Shown here: one piece after another, positions 34,347 through 45,340 of the stretch
Layout: each line of letters begins with the position of its first letter
Numbering within the stretch: the first letter of the stretch is position 1
Assembly (NCBI GenBank): GCA_038501195.1
Contig: JBBPUQ010000002.1
Span: 2,728,001 to 2,792,000, forward strand
Reading direction: 5' to 3'
DNA from: Nemania diffusa
Lineage: Eukaryota > Ascomycota > Sordariomycetes > Xylariales > Xylariaceae
Length of the DNA stretch: 64,000 nt
Notes under the pieces: generated by a model
Databases searched by the model: none
Seen by the model: the letters and a program-made list of their open reading frames with translations, nothing else
What the model was told of the DNA's origin: nothing
Made by a program: the position numbers and the translations under genes

Positions 34347-36662
34347 ATGGATCAACATAGGTCTAAACGGCGAAAGACTAAGGGGAACGACCCCGATGTT
34401 GTTACAATCGGCGGGAAGACTATATCTTTGAGTGCATTCCTTGCGCCGCCCCCAGCAAAAACTGAGCAGAAAGTGCCGTCTATCCCCGTGAAAAATGCCC
34501 CTGTGGAAGATGGCGAGAAGCAGGAGGGGCAAAGGCGCATATATGAAGTAGATGGAGAGGCATCAAGCAAAAAGCCTCATAACGGTATTAATAGGCCGCC
34601 AGAGAAGTCGAAACTAGAGCGGGACACCCCTATGCTGAAAGCCAGAAAAGCATTACCAATTTGGGCATACCGTGATGAAATCAAGGCGAGTCTACGCGGC
34701 GATAATGATACTCTCCTTGTCGTCGGTGAGACTGGTTCGGGAAAGAGTACGCAGACACCGCAGTTTCTTTGCGAGGAGCCTTGGTGCCACAGGAAGAAGG
34801 TGCGCATAGATTCCAACATCGTAGGAGTTGGTGGGATGATTGCCATTACGCAGCCACGTCGAGTCGCAGCCACGACACTGGCAAACAGGGTAGCGCGGGA
34901 GATGGGCACCCCCCTCGGAACCGCTGGGGAGGGTTCAGTTGGTTACTCGGTGCGGTTTGATCACAAAGTTCCGAAGGGGGCTAAGATTAAGTTTCTCACC
35001 GAAGGTATGCTCTTACAAGAGCTTCTACGAGATCCAAACCTACGGCAATACAGCGCTATTATTGTTGATGAGATACACGAGCGGAGTGTCGACGTTGACT
35101 TGATTACTGGCTTCCTCAAACAAATCCTGTCGAGCGATAAAGCTGGGCGAGGAGGAATACCACTGAAAGTCGTTATCATGAGTGCGACGGCCGACGTCGA
35201 GAAAATCCAAAGCTTTTTCAGGCCAGCCGATGCGCCGTCTCCTTTACAGCTACTCCGGATTAAGGGAAGACAGTACCCAGTGGAAATCAAGCATACGGAT
35301 CAACCCGTACCAGACATACAAGAGGCACTGGTGAAGAAGATATTTGATATACACCTACACGAACCATTGCCCGGTGATATACTAGCTTTTCTCACCGGTC
35401 AAGAGGAAATCGAAGCTGCCCAGCGTCTCATTGAGGACCACTGTGCCACCTTGGCTTCAAACGTACCAAAGCTACTTATATGCCCTCTCTATGGGCAGCT
35501 CTCAATCCAGGCACAACAAGATGCTTTCCAGCCTGCAAAGACCAAGTACACGCGGAAGGTAGTCTTGGCAACTAACATCGCAGAGACGTCAGTTACTGTT
35601 CCTGGCGTGCGCTACGTCGTAGACTGCGGCAAGGCAAAGGTGAAACAGTTCCGCGCGCGGCTCGGAATGGAGTCTCTCCTAGCCAAAGCGATATCCAAAT
35701 CCTCGGCGATCCAGCGAACGGGACGAGCGGGTCGTGAGGGGCCAGGAAAGTGCTTCAGGCTATACACGTCCGAGACATACGATGAACTCCAGGACGCTGA
35801 TCTACCCGAGATCCTCCGCAACGACGTTTTAGGCGCCGTGCTGACGATGAAGGCACGCGGCATCAACGACATCCTCTCGTTCCCCCTAATGGACTTCCCG
35901 GACATCGAGGCTGTCGAAAAGGCGCTGATCCACCTGTACGTCCTAGGCGCTCTCGCCGCCGACGGCAGCATCACGGAGATCGGGCGCAAGCTCGCCTTAT
36001 TCCCCGTGTCGGCCCCGTACGGGCGCGTGCTGCTCGCCGCCGCCTCCCCCGAATTCGACTGCCTGCTCGAGGTCATCGACGTGATCGCCGTCATCACGTC
36101 GGGCGAGACCATCTTCCACCAGATCCAGACGGAGGACGACGGCGCGCGCGACGCGGTCGAGGAGGCGCGCCGGGAGCTGCAGCGCCGCGAGGGCGACGTG
36201 CTCACCCTGCTGACCACGATGCAGCGGTACGCCGGCGAGAACGCGGACCGCGTCGCGTGGTGCCGCGCGCGGCGCGTCAGCGCGCGCAACATGCGCCAGG
36301 CCCTCAACATCCGCCGCCAGCTGCGCGGCATCTGCGTCCGCGAGAAGCTGCTGCGCGAGCCGCCGCCGCCGGACCCGCAGCCCTTCGTGCCGCTGTCGCC
36401 CGAGCGCGCCGACGCGCTGCTGCGCTGCTTCCTGCGCGGCTTCGCGACCAAGACGGCGCTGCTCGCGCCCGACGCGAGCTACGTCACCGTGCAGGGCAAG
36501 CACGTCGTCGCCGTGCACCCGTCGAGCGTGCTGCACGGCCAGAAGAAGGAGGCCATCATGTTCCTCGAGCACGTCTTCACCCAGAAGAACTACGCCAAGA
36601 AGGTCAGCGCCATACGCGCCGACTGGATCGTCGAGGCCATGGGAGGCGGCGCTGTTGCTTGA
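34347..36662 (+). CDS. DHR2: DEAH/RHA-family RNA helicase, Dhr2/DHX33-like (771 aa)
   Basis: Single exon. Helicase motifs in order: I GETGSGKST (about residue 127), Ia TQPRRVAA, Ib TEGMLLQEL, II DEIH (about 240, DEIH rather than DEAH), III SAT, IV FLTGQEEIE, V TNIAETSVT, VI QRTGRAGREG, followed by winged-helix, ratchet and OB-fold regions (YVTVQGKHVVAVHPSSVL). The N-terminus starts with a basic KRRKTK patch fitting nuclear or nucleolar location. Yeast Dhr2 acts in 18S rRNA processing; animal DHX33 is the nearest relative. Prp-type spliceosomal helicases are longer and less likely. Third-position GC rises sharply in the last 650-850 bp of the gene. Confidence 0.87.
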   Translation: MDQHRSKRRKTKGNDPDVVTIGGKTISLSAFLAPPPAKTEQKVPSIPVKNAPVEDGEKQEGQRRIYEVDGEASSKKPHNGINRPPEKSKLERDTPMLKARKALPIWAYRDEIKASLRGDNDTLLVVGETGSGKSTQTPQFLCEEPWCHRKKVRIDSNIVGVGGMIAITQPRRVAATTLANRVAREMGTPLGTAGEGSVGYSVRFDHKVPKGAKIKFLTEGMLLQELLRDPNLRQYSAIIVDEIHERSVDVDLITGFLKQILSSDKAGRGGIPLKVVIMSATADVEKIQSFFRPADAPSPLQLLRIKGRQYPVEIKHTDQPVPDIQEALVKKIFDIHLHEPLPGDILAFLTGQEEIEAAQRLIEDHCATLASNVPKLLICPLYGQLSIQAQQDAFQPAKTKYTRKVVLATNIAETSVTVPGVRYVVDCGKAKVKQFRARLGMESLLAKAISKSSAIQRTGRAGREGPGKCFRLYTSETYDELQDADLPEILRNDVLGAVLTMKARGINDILSFPLMDFPDIEAVEKALIHLYVLGALAADGSITEIGRKLALFPVSAPYGRVLLAAASPEFDCLLEVIDVIAVITSGETIFHQIQTEDDGARDAVEEARRELQRREGDVLTLLTTMQRYAGENADRVAWCRARRVSARNMRQALNIRRQLRGICVREKLLREPPPPDPQPFVPLSPERADALLRCFLRGFATKTALLAPDASYVTVQGKHVVAVHPSSVLHGQKKEAIMFLEHVFTQKNYAKKVSAIRADWIVEAMGGGAVA

Positions 36663-37395
36663 TCGGGGTACCGGATGCCTAAACCCCCTGTACATAGATG
36701 GTTTTTCTGCGATAGAGATGCTTCGCTTGTAGTCGCCGTATTTACCTACCTGTAGCCCTTGCTAAAAAAGACAGGGTAGAATATTCTATTTGTAATTAGA
36801 GATGAATAAGTCAGGATTTGTAGATGGAATGAGCATTATCTCTAAAACTTGTTGAATAATACCTATATCACTTGCCTCTTCTTCTCGTTGATATAACGCT
36901 CTACAATTTCCATGTCTCTATAGAGTCATTCTTCATATAACCTGCTTCGTAGCATATTCAACTCTACCTATAAAACCGTTGCCAGAAGCAGAAACCCCTT
37001 CTACCTTTCCCCCCCTCCAAAAAATGGCCAATAAGTTTATAGCTAGAGGTAACGTTGGGACAGCCTAGTCTGTCGACATTACATAGCCTAACACCACACA
37101 TCATCGTTTGTATTCTGTAGCGAACACCTAAATATTATTTCATGTCATACGGCAAAGAAAAAAGGCGTGTAAGCAGCGTAATAGTAGTACTTATCTACCA
37201 CATTAAAAGTACAAGGGTTCCCCTGGAGCCTACAGCTGAGCCCAGAGTTCCAAAACTCCAATTCGGAATCTATTACAGGAATTGCCCGATTCTATGCAGA
37301 CTTCTCAAAACAAGGTATAGACTAAGCTCAGAACCACTGCTTCGTTCGAACCGCGCTCAGCGTCCATATGAGGAGGTTCGCGCAACGGAAAACGG
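36663..37395. other. Intergenic between convergent genes
   Basis: This is the 3' side of both the helicase and the unrecognised minus-strand gene. It is AT-rich and no coding sequence is supported. Confidence 0.5.
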
Positions 37396-39102
37396 CTAAT
37401 GTCTCTTGTTTTTCTTATTCTTGTACCTGCGCCTCTTCCGCTTCTTGGAATTCAGGTGGCGGGTAATGGGTGATGATTCTGGCGCTTGGCTTTCGTTGAC
37501 TTGAGGGTTGGATGGGCTGGACATCTTTTCCTCCATTCGGGGTGTACCAGGAGTATCAAGGGGACGAGACTGGCTTTGCACAGTTGGAGTGCGAGGGATG
37601 CCGACACCAAAAGGGTTTGGAATACCAAGGTGTACCCAAGGTTCTGGTGGAGGAACCGGGGTCTCGCGCTGGCTACTATTCGGCTGAGCTTGGTAGGAGG
37701 GCGTCTGAGGATTATACTGAACGGACATCTCGCCGCCACTGCTCATTTTGTCTGGAGAATTGCTCAAACTGGATAGTGTGGAAATGCCTGTTGAGCCATG
37801 ATCGGAAGGTGATGGTGCAGTAGACCAATCCTCTACTGATTCGAGTACAAATGGGACCTGGTTGGTCTGCAAGGCTCCAGACATATAATACGGACTTCCA
37901 CTGGAGACTTGGCTTTGGCTGTGGAGGCCGAATGGGGACACATTTGATGAATCGCGGATACAATCATCGAATGCTTCAAAGCCTTCTTTGACAATTTTAT
38001 CTAAGCGGCGCCGATTGTCAGCAAGCCTATGCTCGAGATTATTAGTCACTCTCTGAGACTCGCCATTCTTAATATCGTCCTCAAGCAGCATTTCATGCCT
38101 GGTAGAGAGTTTAACGTCCTCAGGATCCAGGTCTTCATGGTTCATCTCGTGATCCAATGCCATATTCTATTTGCCACTGGTCTGAGCTTCCCCTTGGACC
38201 GAGGCATGCTTTCTCTTTTGGCCCTTGTTCCCTTTTATGTCTTTAATTTTGCTCCCTTCACGAGATGTTAGATCATCTGTCTCTTTTTTAAGGACAAATC
38301 TGACTTTCTTCGTTGGAGCGTCCTCGGCAAGTCGAAGGTCTTTGCGCTTCTCTTGTCTCATGCTCGTCAGTACGTATAGTGGCATTTCATTAGTAGAATA
38401 CTTCGTAGTGACCGTATTCTGCAAGTCAATATCTTTTTGCTTTGCGGTTTTCTGTTGTAGCTCCTCATCTATGTTGCCCAAGGTGTCGTTCAGTATCGAC
38501 TCCAAATCCCAGTCTGGATCTATCCCGAAAGAATCCATTCTGCCCTTGCTATTATCCTCCTCGCTACAGTGATTGGCGTACTCATCAAGGAGGGGGCCGA
38601 GATTTCTCTTAAACCGCCAGAGCAGTGAACGCACTAGGTCGTAGTCACAGGCACGATGGGACGAGGGGTCACGTTGGTAGAGTCTTTTGAGCCTAGCTAG
38701 TTTCTTCGTATATTTTCTGAGATGGCGCAGCTCCTTCTTTTTTAGACGCTCGCAGTGTTGAAGTAGTTCGTCTCGTGGTAGCCAGTCGTTGGCACTGGTG
38801 CTCGTCTTCTTGACGGCGTGGAGGACTTGTCTATCGAGGGTGTTACGTCTTGAGATCAGCCTTTTGGTCTTCTTCTTGATAATTCGTCGTTCCTCCTTCG
38901 AGAGGGGGGTTGCAAGTCTGGGACTCGAGCTCTCTGGGGCTCGGGGTAACTCTAAAGCTGGGTGATATGGCTTCTTTGAAGAGATATAGTGTCCTTCGCT
39001 CTCTAAAATATCTGGTATGGATGAAGATGCGAGACTTGTCTTTTCGTCGGGAGGGAGAACATGACCCATGCTGAAGGGAGTGGGCCAAGCAATGCCTGGC
39101 AT
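37396..39102 (-). CDS. Unrecognised basic protein with an in-frame TAG (311 + 255 codons)
   Basis: One frame runs from ATG at 39102 to TAG at 38169-38167 (311 aa) and, after a single AAT codon, resumes at ATG 38163 in the same frame to a stop at 37396 (255 aa). I do not recognise a family. The first part is very basic and helical (KEERRIIKKKTKRLISRR, then LRHLRKYTKKLARLKRLY), with a conserved-looking YDLVRSLLWRFKRNLGPLL. The second part starts acidic, has a helical stretch (LADNRRRLDKIVKEGFEAFDD), a Pro/Ser-rich middle and a basic tail (SKKRKRRRYKNKKNKRH) like a nuclear signal. The options are one gene whose TAG is removed by an intron (for example 38304-38167, GTCAGA..ATAG, which keeps frame), stop readthrough, a fresh nonsense mutation, or two genes. 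Confidence 0.6.
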
Positions 39103-39756
39103 CTCTACAGAGTCAGCTTTGACCTCTTGACCTTCGAATTTTGTCTGGTCTTTCTAACGGACGAGAAAGAAGATGCAGCCGAGACAAAACGAGGAGAAGA
39201 GCAGGCTCCCTCGGCAAAAGAATGGAAGGTTCCTGCTTGCAGGAGAAGGATGACGATACGACAAGACGCCAGGCATAACGAAGAGGTATCCTATCTACTG
39301 TACTCTCAAGACATCTAGGTACGTACTGTAGGGAGTAGCTACTTGTAAGCTGGCAGAAACCGAGCTGTGGTGGGGTTGACTACCGGCTAGGGTAGAGAAG
39401 TATCTGTATACTGCAGGCGGTGAGAAGAAAAGTGGGGTACCTACAGTACGCTTAACCTATATGTACTAGGTAGGTACTCTGTACCTATCTAGTACCTGCT
39501 CCACCTTGGTCCACGATAGACCTCGGTATGGCAACCGAGGGGGCCTTTTTGTCCGAGGAGCTGTAGGTGCGAGATAGGTTAGGTAGGTAGGTACTACCTA
39601 GGCACTGCATATAGGTAGGCACCTACAGGAGAGTCATTATAAGTGAAATCCAAATCAATCCTTCTATTCTAGCGCATTCTCGCAATTGATCTCCGACGTA
39701 CCTGTCTATTTCCAAGTTGTCTCTTAATCTGTTGTATCGAAAACACACGTCCCACC
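39103..39756. other. Divergent promoter region with dense TAGGTA tracts
   Basis: Between the unrecognised gene and the MaoC hydratase gene, TAGGTA/TACCTA words cluster at 39438-39500 and 39575-39625. No coding sequence is supported. Confidence 0.55.
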
Positions 39757-40801
39757 ATGAGCGGCCCAGGAGCAGGTTTTGAATATCCTCCCGTCGAGGT
39801 GTCGTGGTTGAAGCGCGATGTCCTGCTCTTCGCCAACTCGATAGGATGCACCTCCGACGAGCTTCACTTCCTTTACGTAGGTGTCTCGCATGCCATTTAC
39901 CAGTCCCACCCGCTCTGACGACATGAATAGGAACTCGATCCCAAGTTTGCAGTCTTTCCTACCTATCCACTCATACTACGTAAGCAGGCGACCAGCCAGC
40001 CGGTTCCTCCTTCACACTCCACTGTTGACACATCGCGCAGCTTTCAAGAACAAACAGCAAGAAGTCGTCGATTTCTACGCCGCCCAGAAGGCCGAGAAGA
40101 TCCCCGGTGTGCCCGAATTCGACGCGCGACGAGTCGTCGACGGCCAGCGACTGATCCAATTCCTCAAGCCCCTCCCCACCACCTCCGAGGGCAAGAAGTT
40201 CGAGATCCGGAGCAAGGTGCTCGGCGTCTACGACAAGGGCAAGCCCGGCACCGTCGTCGAGACGCAGAATGACCTAGTCGACGCCGCCACCGGCGAGGTC
40301 TACACCCGCGCCCTCGGCAGCGGTTTCTACGTCGGCCAGGGTAACTGGGGAGGACCCAAGGGTCCCGCGACAGCAAATTTCCCACCGCCGAAGGGCAAGA
40401 CCCCCGACGTCGAGTTCGAGAACCAGACGACGGAGCAGACACCCCTACTCTACCGCCTCAATGGCGACTACAACCCCCTCCACATCCACCCCGAGCCGGG
40501 CAAGAAGATGGGCTTTGGGGGTGTCATCATCCACGGCCTGTACTCGTGGAACTGGGCTGCCCACGGCCTACTGCAGAAGCTGGGAGGCAGCGACCCTGCC
40601 AATATCAAGGAGTTCCAGGCTCGGTTCGCGAGCCCGGTCAGGCCAGGTGATAAGCTTGTGGCCTCGGTATGGCGAACGGGTGAGAAGAAGGGCGAATGGG
40701 AAGAGATTCGATTTATTGTAAAGATCGCCGGTGGCAAGGTTGTTCTAAGCAATGGCCGCGCCCTGATGAAGGTTGTCGCGGAAGCGAAGAGCAAGCTGTG
40801 A
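39757..40801 (+). CDS. Peroxisomal MaoC-like enoyl-CoA hydratase 2 (309 aa, 3 exons)
   Basis: Exons are 39757-39876, 39931-39979 and 40041-40801 with introns of 54 and 61 bp. The fold is a double hot-dog: an N-terminal half-domain (FEYPPVEVSWLKRDVLLFA, then ELDPKFAVFPTYPLIL) and a C-terminal MaoC domain with the hydratase 2 signature YRLNGDYNPLHIHP (catalytic Asp and His near 199-204) and GGVIIHGLYSWN. The family hydrates trans-2-enoyl-CoA to the (3R)-hydroxyacyl-CoA in beta-oxidation. The C-terminus is SKL, a textbook type 1 peroxisomal targeting signal. Unlike the multifunctional Fox2, no dehydrogenase domain is attached. The exact substrate is not readable. Confidence 0.92.
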
Positions 40802-41195
40802 GCATTGTTAAAATCTTTATGTATAAATGAACCGAGGATAATCTATAAGCGAGTGACATATTGGCATATAAATAAGTATGTAGATTAACGCGACAATTTA
40901 TATAGTTGGTCTATCTAAGAAAGAAAGAAAAAGGCGTTGTGGTAGTGTCACATTTCCAGTGATAGTGTTCTGTGACGTGGTAATATTTAGTGTTAGTTGG
41001 TGATGCCGCTGGCCAATCTGGTAGCCTAGCTGGTGTTTAACTACCTACTTACTTAGAGAGTAAGTATAAATAAAGTAGGTACCTAATCTTCCCACTTACA
41101 TACAAAAATTAAGATGATAAAGTCAGGTCTCTCTTGGCTCAACCCTATCTGGACACCGAAATTCCTATCATTAAATAATTATAAATACTATAGCC
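40802..41195. other. Intergenic
   Basis: Short AT-rich spacer before the tubulin cofactor gene, with a TAGGTA word near 41073. Nothing else is seen. Confidence 0.5.
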
Positions 41196-43127
41196 ATGTC
41201 TCCAAGTCCTCAAGTGGGAGATAGGCTGTCATATGATGGGGCACTATGTACTGTCCGATATTTAGGTGAGGTTGCGGGCACTTCAGGCTCTTGGCTTGGC
41301 GTCGAGTGGGATGATGCCGCCAGAGGTAAACACGACGGCTCGCATAAAGGAGTGAGGTATTTCACCTGTGAGTTCTGATTTATAATTTCTATATTGGTAT
41401 ATTTGTATATATATATGCACATCATTTGTTTCCAACCATGAAGAGCATGAAAGCCATGTCATGTGCTAAGGACCCAGGCTAGGCCGTTCGCGCTTTGCGA
41501 CCCCAGCGTCCTTCATACGGCCTACAAGACCCGCCGAGGCCCCCGTCAGCTTCATCGCCGCCTTGCAGGACAAGTACGCTGCTGAGTTGTCCAAGACAAC
41601 GGCCATTCAGTTCTCGGGCAAGATAGCAGAAGAGGTCGGCTTTGAGAAGACCCGCAGCAAGCAAGCCCGACTCTCAGAGCTTCGGTATGCTGTCCTCGAC
41701 GGGACACGCCTCGCTACTGTCTACGGGGAAGGGGATCCGTCTATCACCAACACATGCCCAAAGGTGGTTGAGTTGGATCTCAGTCGGAACCTATTCACTA
41801 AGATCGGTCCAGTTGTTGCCATCTGTTCTGAATTACCACTTCTTCGGGAGCTACGGTTAAAGTGAGTTGGGCTTTTCTTTTTTTTATATATATAAAAAAA
41901 AAACTATTTTCGTCACCGTTCGCCTGACCATTATATTCCAGTGGCAACCGTTTCCAGGATATACTCAATGATGAAGGACTTGATGAGGCACACACGAGTC
42001 TTCGGAGTATCAAAGAACTTGCACTAGAAGAGACTCTCCTGAGTTGGGAAGAGATTGGTCATCTTGCGAAGAGATTTGAAGCTCTGTCTTCACTCTTGGC
42101 TGGCTCAAACCAGCTGTCTAGCTTGCCAACGATACCACTTTCACCCCTCACATCCACGCTGACATCTCTGAATCTCGAATTTAATGATTTCACGGCCGTT
42201 ACTCAGTTAGGCAGCCTTTCAGCCTTAACGGCTCTCCGCCATCTACATCTCAAGGGCAACAACATCTCTGCAATCCGATTAGCTGGTTCGGACGAATCAA
42301 TGCCAATATTCTCCTCTAGCCTACAATATCTTGACGTATCCTATAACCAAGTCTCGTCATGGGAATTTGTGGACGAATTGCCACTTTGCTTTCCAGGCCT
42401 AACATCACTACGCTTCGCCCACAACCCCATTTACAATCAGCCTAACATCGAACTCTCCACAAACCCTAAGAATTTTGCGGAGGAGGCCTACATGTTCACT
42501 GTTGGGCGACTAGCAAATCTCAAAACGCTAAACTTTGGCACAATCTCTGCAGCTGAGCGGCAAGATGCAGAGATGTTCTACCTAGCTCACATTGGCAAAC
42601 ATCTTGCGACCGTACCAGAGACACGCGAAGCCGAGATCCTCCAACATCATAAACGATATGCGGAACTGTGCGAGTTATATGGCCCGCCAACAGTGAACCG
42701 GACAAAGGAAATCAATCCAGCCTTCCTGGAGGCTAGGCTAGTTAGCATCCAATTCGTGTTTCATCCCGAGGGACGAGATGTCGTCCAAAGAACTACGAAG
42801 GTACCTAAGAGCTTCGACATATACGCTGTTAAAGGCATAGCAGGGAAGCTTTTCGGCGTCAAACCGCTATCTCTACGGTTGATATGGGAAACCGGGGAAT
42901 GGGACCCCGTAGCAGGGTTTGACGATGAAGTGGAAGACAGTAGCGGGGATGAAGAGGGGCTGTCAACTGAGGACGAAGAAAAAGCGCTCATACTCGGAGA
43001 CAGCTCACAGGCCGCGGAGAAGGCCGGCAAGTGGGTTAGACGCGAAGTTGAGCTGCCGGACGGGCCCCGGCAGCTAGGATTCTGTATTGATGGGTCAGAG
43101 GCAAAAATCAGGGTTGAGACGCGGTGA
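41196..43127 (+). CDS. PAC2: Tubulin-folding cofactor E (578 aa, 3 exons)
   Basis: Exons are 41196-41367, 41483-41861 and 41942-43127; introns of 115 and 80 bp, the second acceptor choice (CTAG before GCCGTTC) being the one that avoids a stop. The protein is the alpha-tubulin-binding chaperone of the tubulin heterodimer assembly pathway (yeast Pac2, fission yeast Alp21). It has an N-terminal CAP-Gly domain (VGDRLSYDGALCTVRYLG, WLGVEWDD, HDGSHKGVRYFTC), six to eight leucine-rich repeats at about 130-330, and a C-terminal ubiquitin-like domain (VPKSFDIYAVKGIAGKLFG). An acidic patch before the end (DDEVEDSSGDEEG) is family-typical. Intron 2 contains a T7/A10 inverted run around TATATATA. Confidence 0.94.
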
Positions 43128-43633
43128 CACGACATACCTTTGGTTTGAATCGAATAACCCATCATGGCGATATATCACTATTAACTGGCCTTTGTCCCTC
43201 TCTAGCTTAGAAAAATAGGGAATAGCATCACCGTGGTAGGGGAGTTAACGCATGTGCCAGCATCGTAGATCGGTCTATCATATTCTGTTTTCGATACCTA
43301 ATATCTCTTTCAACAACCAATTGCGTTTGCGCAACAAGTGAGTCCTAGCAACCATATACAAGCGATATTTGCGTGACATACAACAAAGCAAACACATAGG
43401 TAACACTCATACAGTCTACTAGAGAATATCCCTACTCAAGAAAATAAAATCCAGAAGGGTTATATGTCAACCAGAATACACCACCTCCCTTCGAATTTTA
43501 AATTTATTTTCTTTCCCTACTCAGATACTGCACACCCTCAACTCTCCCTGTTAAGTCTATTTCTGAGGACGTTGTAATCTAGGCAGGGTCACATAGGAGG
43601 AATTTCCAACAGGTCTCACATTGTCTGTAGAAG
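43128..43633. other. Intergenic
   Basis: Spacer between the cofactor E and zinc-finger genes. Nothing beyond probable untranslated sequence is seen. Confidence 0.5.
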
Positions 43634-45340
43634 ATGGATCCTTCATCATGTGTTAGTATAAGAGCAACAGAACAACATACACGGATTAGTGAAGCAACCC
43701 CATGTATGGCCCCAGCTCCCCAGCCTTTACCGCATACCACGCTTCCTCTGTACTACATCGAGCGACCGGGTATCACTCACCACACTGCTTCCGGCATCGT
43801 AACGAGTCCGGGGCCTAGCGTCCCCTTGATCGCCATCGATCAACTTCCCACATGGGTAGACGTGCTCGGTGTCCCTCGCGAGCTAAACCGCGAGCAGGTG
43901 ATTAACCTGTCTCGCCTGGGCGTTGCCCCGAAGGGCAAACCGTACGAGGTATACATTACCCCGGCCCTTCCTTCTGGGCCGAAGATTCTAGGTTCGCAGA
44001 TGAATCCGACGGCGAGGCCATTCGTGAGCCAGAGGAGCCAATTCAGCAGTAGACAAAATAAGATGAGCAGCCATGGTAGACAAATAAAAGACGACAATGC
44101 TAGCGCTAGTATACCTGAATATACTGTTGGGGGTCACCCACCGATGGGTCTCCAACAAAGAATGGCCTCGCCTGCGCCGCTCAACCTGCCGCCGGAGAAT
44201 CCCTATCCAGTTCTGTATAAAGTAGGGTCTGTCAAGACGAGAAGTACTGTCCAAAGATGCAAGGATTTAGTAGAGCACCCTGCAGAACGCCTTCTCCAGG
44301 CATCCAAAGCTTCGGATCTAAGATATACTAAAGAAGCGGGATACAATCCATTATCGTCGGTTTCTTCTCGTTCGTCGTCATTCTCGTCATCAACAACGAC
44401 AGTGACAACAAAGAGACCTAACATGTCCACCAGCCAGCGCGATCTCAACAACAACGTGAGCAGCAATAAGAATAAAAGCAAAGCCTCATCAGCCCAGAAG
44501 ACTAATAAACCCCACAAGTCGAAGATACACTGCCGCAACTGGTGCCAACACGGGACCTGCAGGTTTGAAGAGAAATGTCGGTACCTCCACGAGATGCCGC
44601 TCACAGCCCAAGGGCTACGAGAGGCCGGCTTGGCGGATTACCCGTCCTGGTGGGTGGTGCACCTAGAGCTCATGTCAAAGCACGTCAACAAAATGAGGAC
44701 TGCGGCTGCTGCCCAACAACAGCAGAAACAACGTCGGGACAGATCCACAGACGCGGAGAACCAGCATGGAGGTGGCTATGGCGACGACAGCAGCAGTGAC
44801 GACAGACAGACAGCAGAAGACGGGTATTACCCTCAGCGATGCGCAAACCGCGCCACCACCAAGCACCGAGAGCGCCGCCGCAGCTGGGGCGGCGCATCGA
44901 CAGACAGCAGCACCTACACCATCCGTCATCCGGGACGAAGTCTAAACGCCAGCGCCGCCAACAGCGAAACCCTCACCGTGATCCCGGCGCAAGCACCAAC
45001 CGCCCCGGGACCGAGGCTCAGCTCGTCACCCAGCACCAACGCCAAGACACAGACCCGCCTCCATACCCAAGAACTACGCACGGCGAAAAGGGTAGGGACT
45101 CACTTCTCTCGCGGTCAACACCGCCACCATCACAGCGTGTCGCACTCGCCGGATGTTTTTGAGCGCGAGCTCGCGCTGGCCGCTGCTGCCGCAGAGGAGA
45201 AGTGGGCGCGGGAGCAGGCGACGAAGATGAAGATGGAGGGAGAAATGAGCCCCGTTGAAGGCCGGAGAGGTCAGGATGTCGCGAGCGCACAAGCAAATAG
45301 GAAGGGCAGAGACGAGGTTGTGAGCCTGCTTGACATCTAA
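43634..45340 (+). CDS. CCCH zinc-finger protein (568 aa)
   Basis: Single exon starting at the first ATG of the frame. One C3H1 finger is visible at about residues 300-325: HCRNWCQHGTCRFEEKCRYL followed by His. Just after it lies a helical LREAGLADYPSWWVVHLELM stretch. The rest is low complexity: Ser-rich (SSVSSRSSSFSSSTT), Asn/Lys-rich and Gln-rich (AAAQQQQKQRRD), with Arg/Ser patches near the end. Single-finger CCCH proteins of this layout often bind RNA; no target can be read. An upstream short Pro-rich module (PLIAIDQLPTWVDVLGVPRE) looks like a folded N-terminal element of unknown role. Confidence 0.85.
   Translation: MDPSSCVSIRATEQHTRISEATPCMAPAPQPLPHTTLPLYYIERPGITHHTASGIVTSPGPSVPLIAIDQLPTWVDVLGVPRELNREQVINLSRLGVAPKGKPYEVYITPALPSGPKILGSQMNPTARPFVSQRSQFSSRQNKMSSHGRQIKDDNASASIPEYTVGGHPPMGLQQRMASPAPLNLPPENPYPVLYKVGSVKTRSTVQRCKDLVEHPAERLLQASKASDLRYTKEAGYNPLSSVSSRSSSFSSSTTTVTTKRPNMSTSQRDLNNNVSSNKNKSKASSAQKTNKPHKSKIHCRNWCQHGTCRFEEKCRYLHEMPLTAQGLREAGLADYPSWWVVHLELMSKHVNKMRTAAAAQQQQKQRRDRSTDAENQHGGGYGDDSSSDDRQTAEDGYYPQRCANRATTKHRERRRSWGGASTDSSTYTIRHPGRSLNASAANSETLTVIPAQAPTAPGPRLSSSPSTNAKTQTRLHTQELRTAKRVGTHFSRGQHRHHHSVSHSPDVFERELALAAAAAEEKWAREQATKMKMEGEMSPVEGRRGQDVASAQANRKGRDEVVSLLDI

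Noticed and set aside
35612..36695. Long antisense and shifted frames over the helicase 3' half
   Set aside because: They arise from the high GC3 of the real gene and have no domain.
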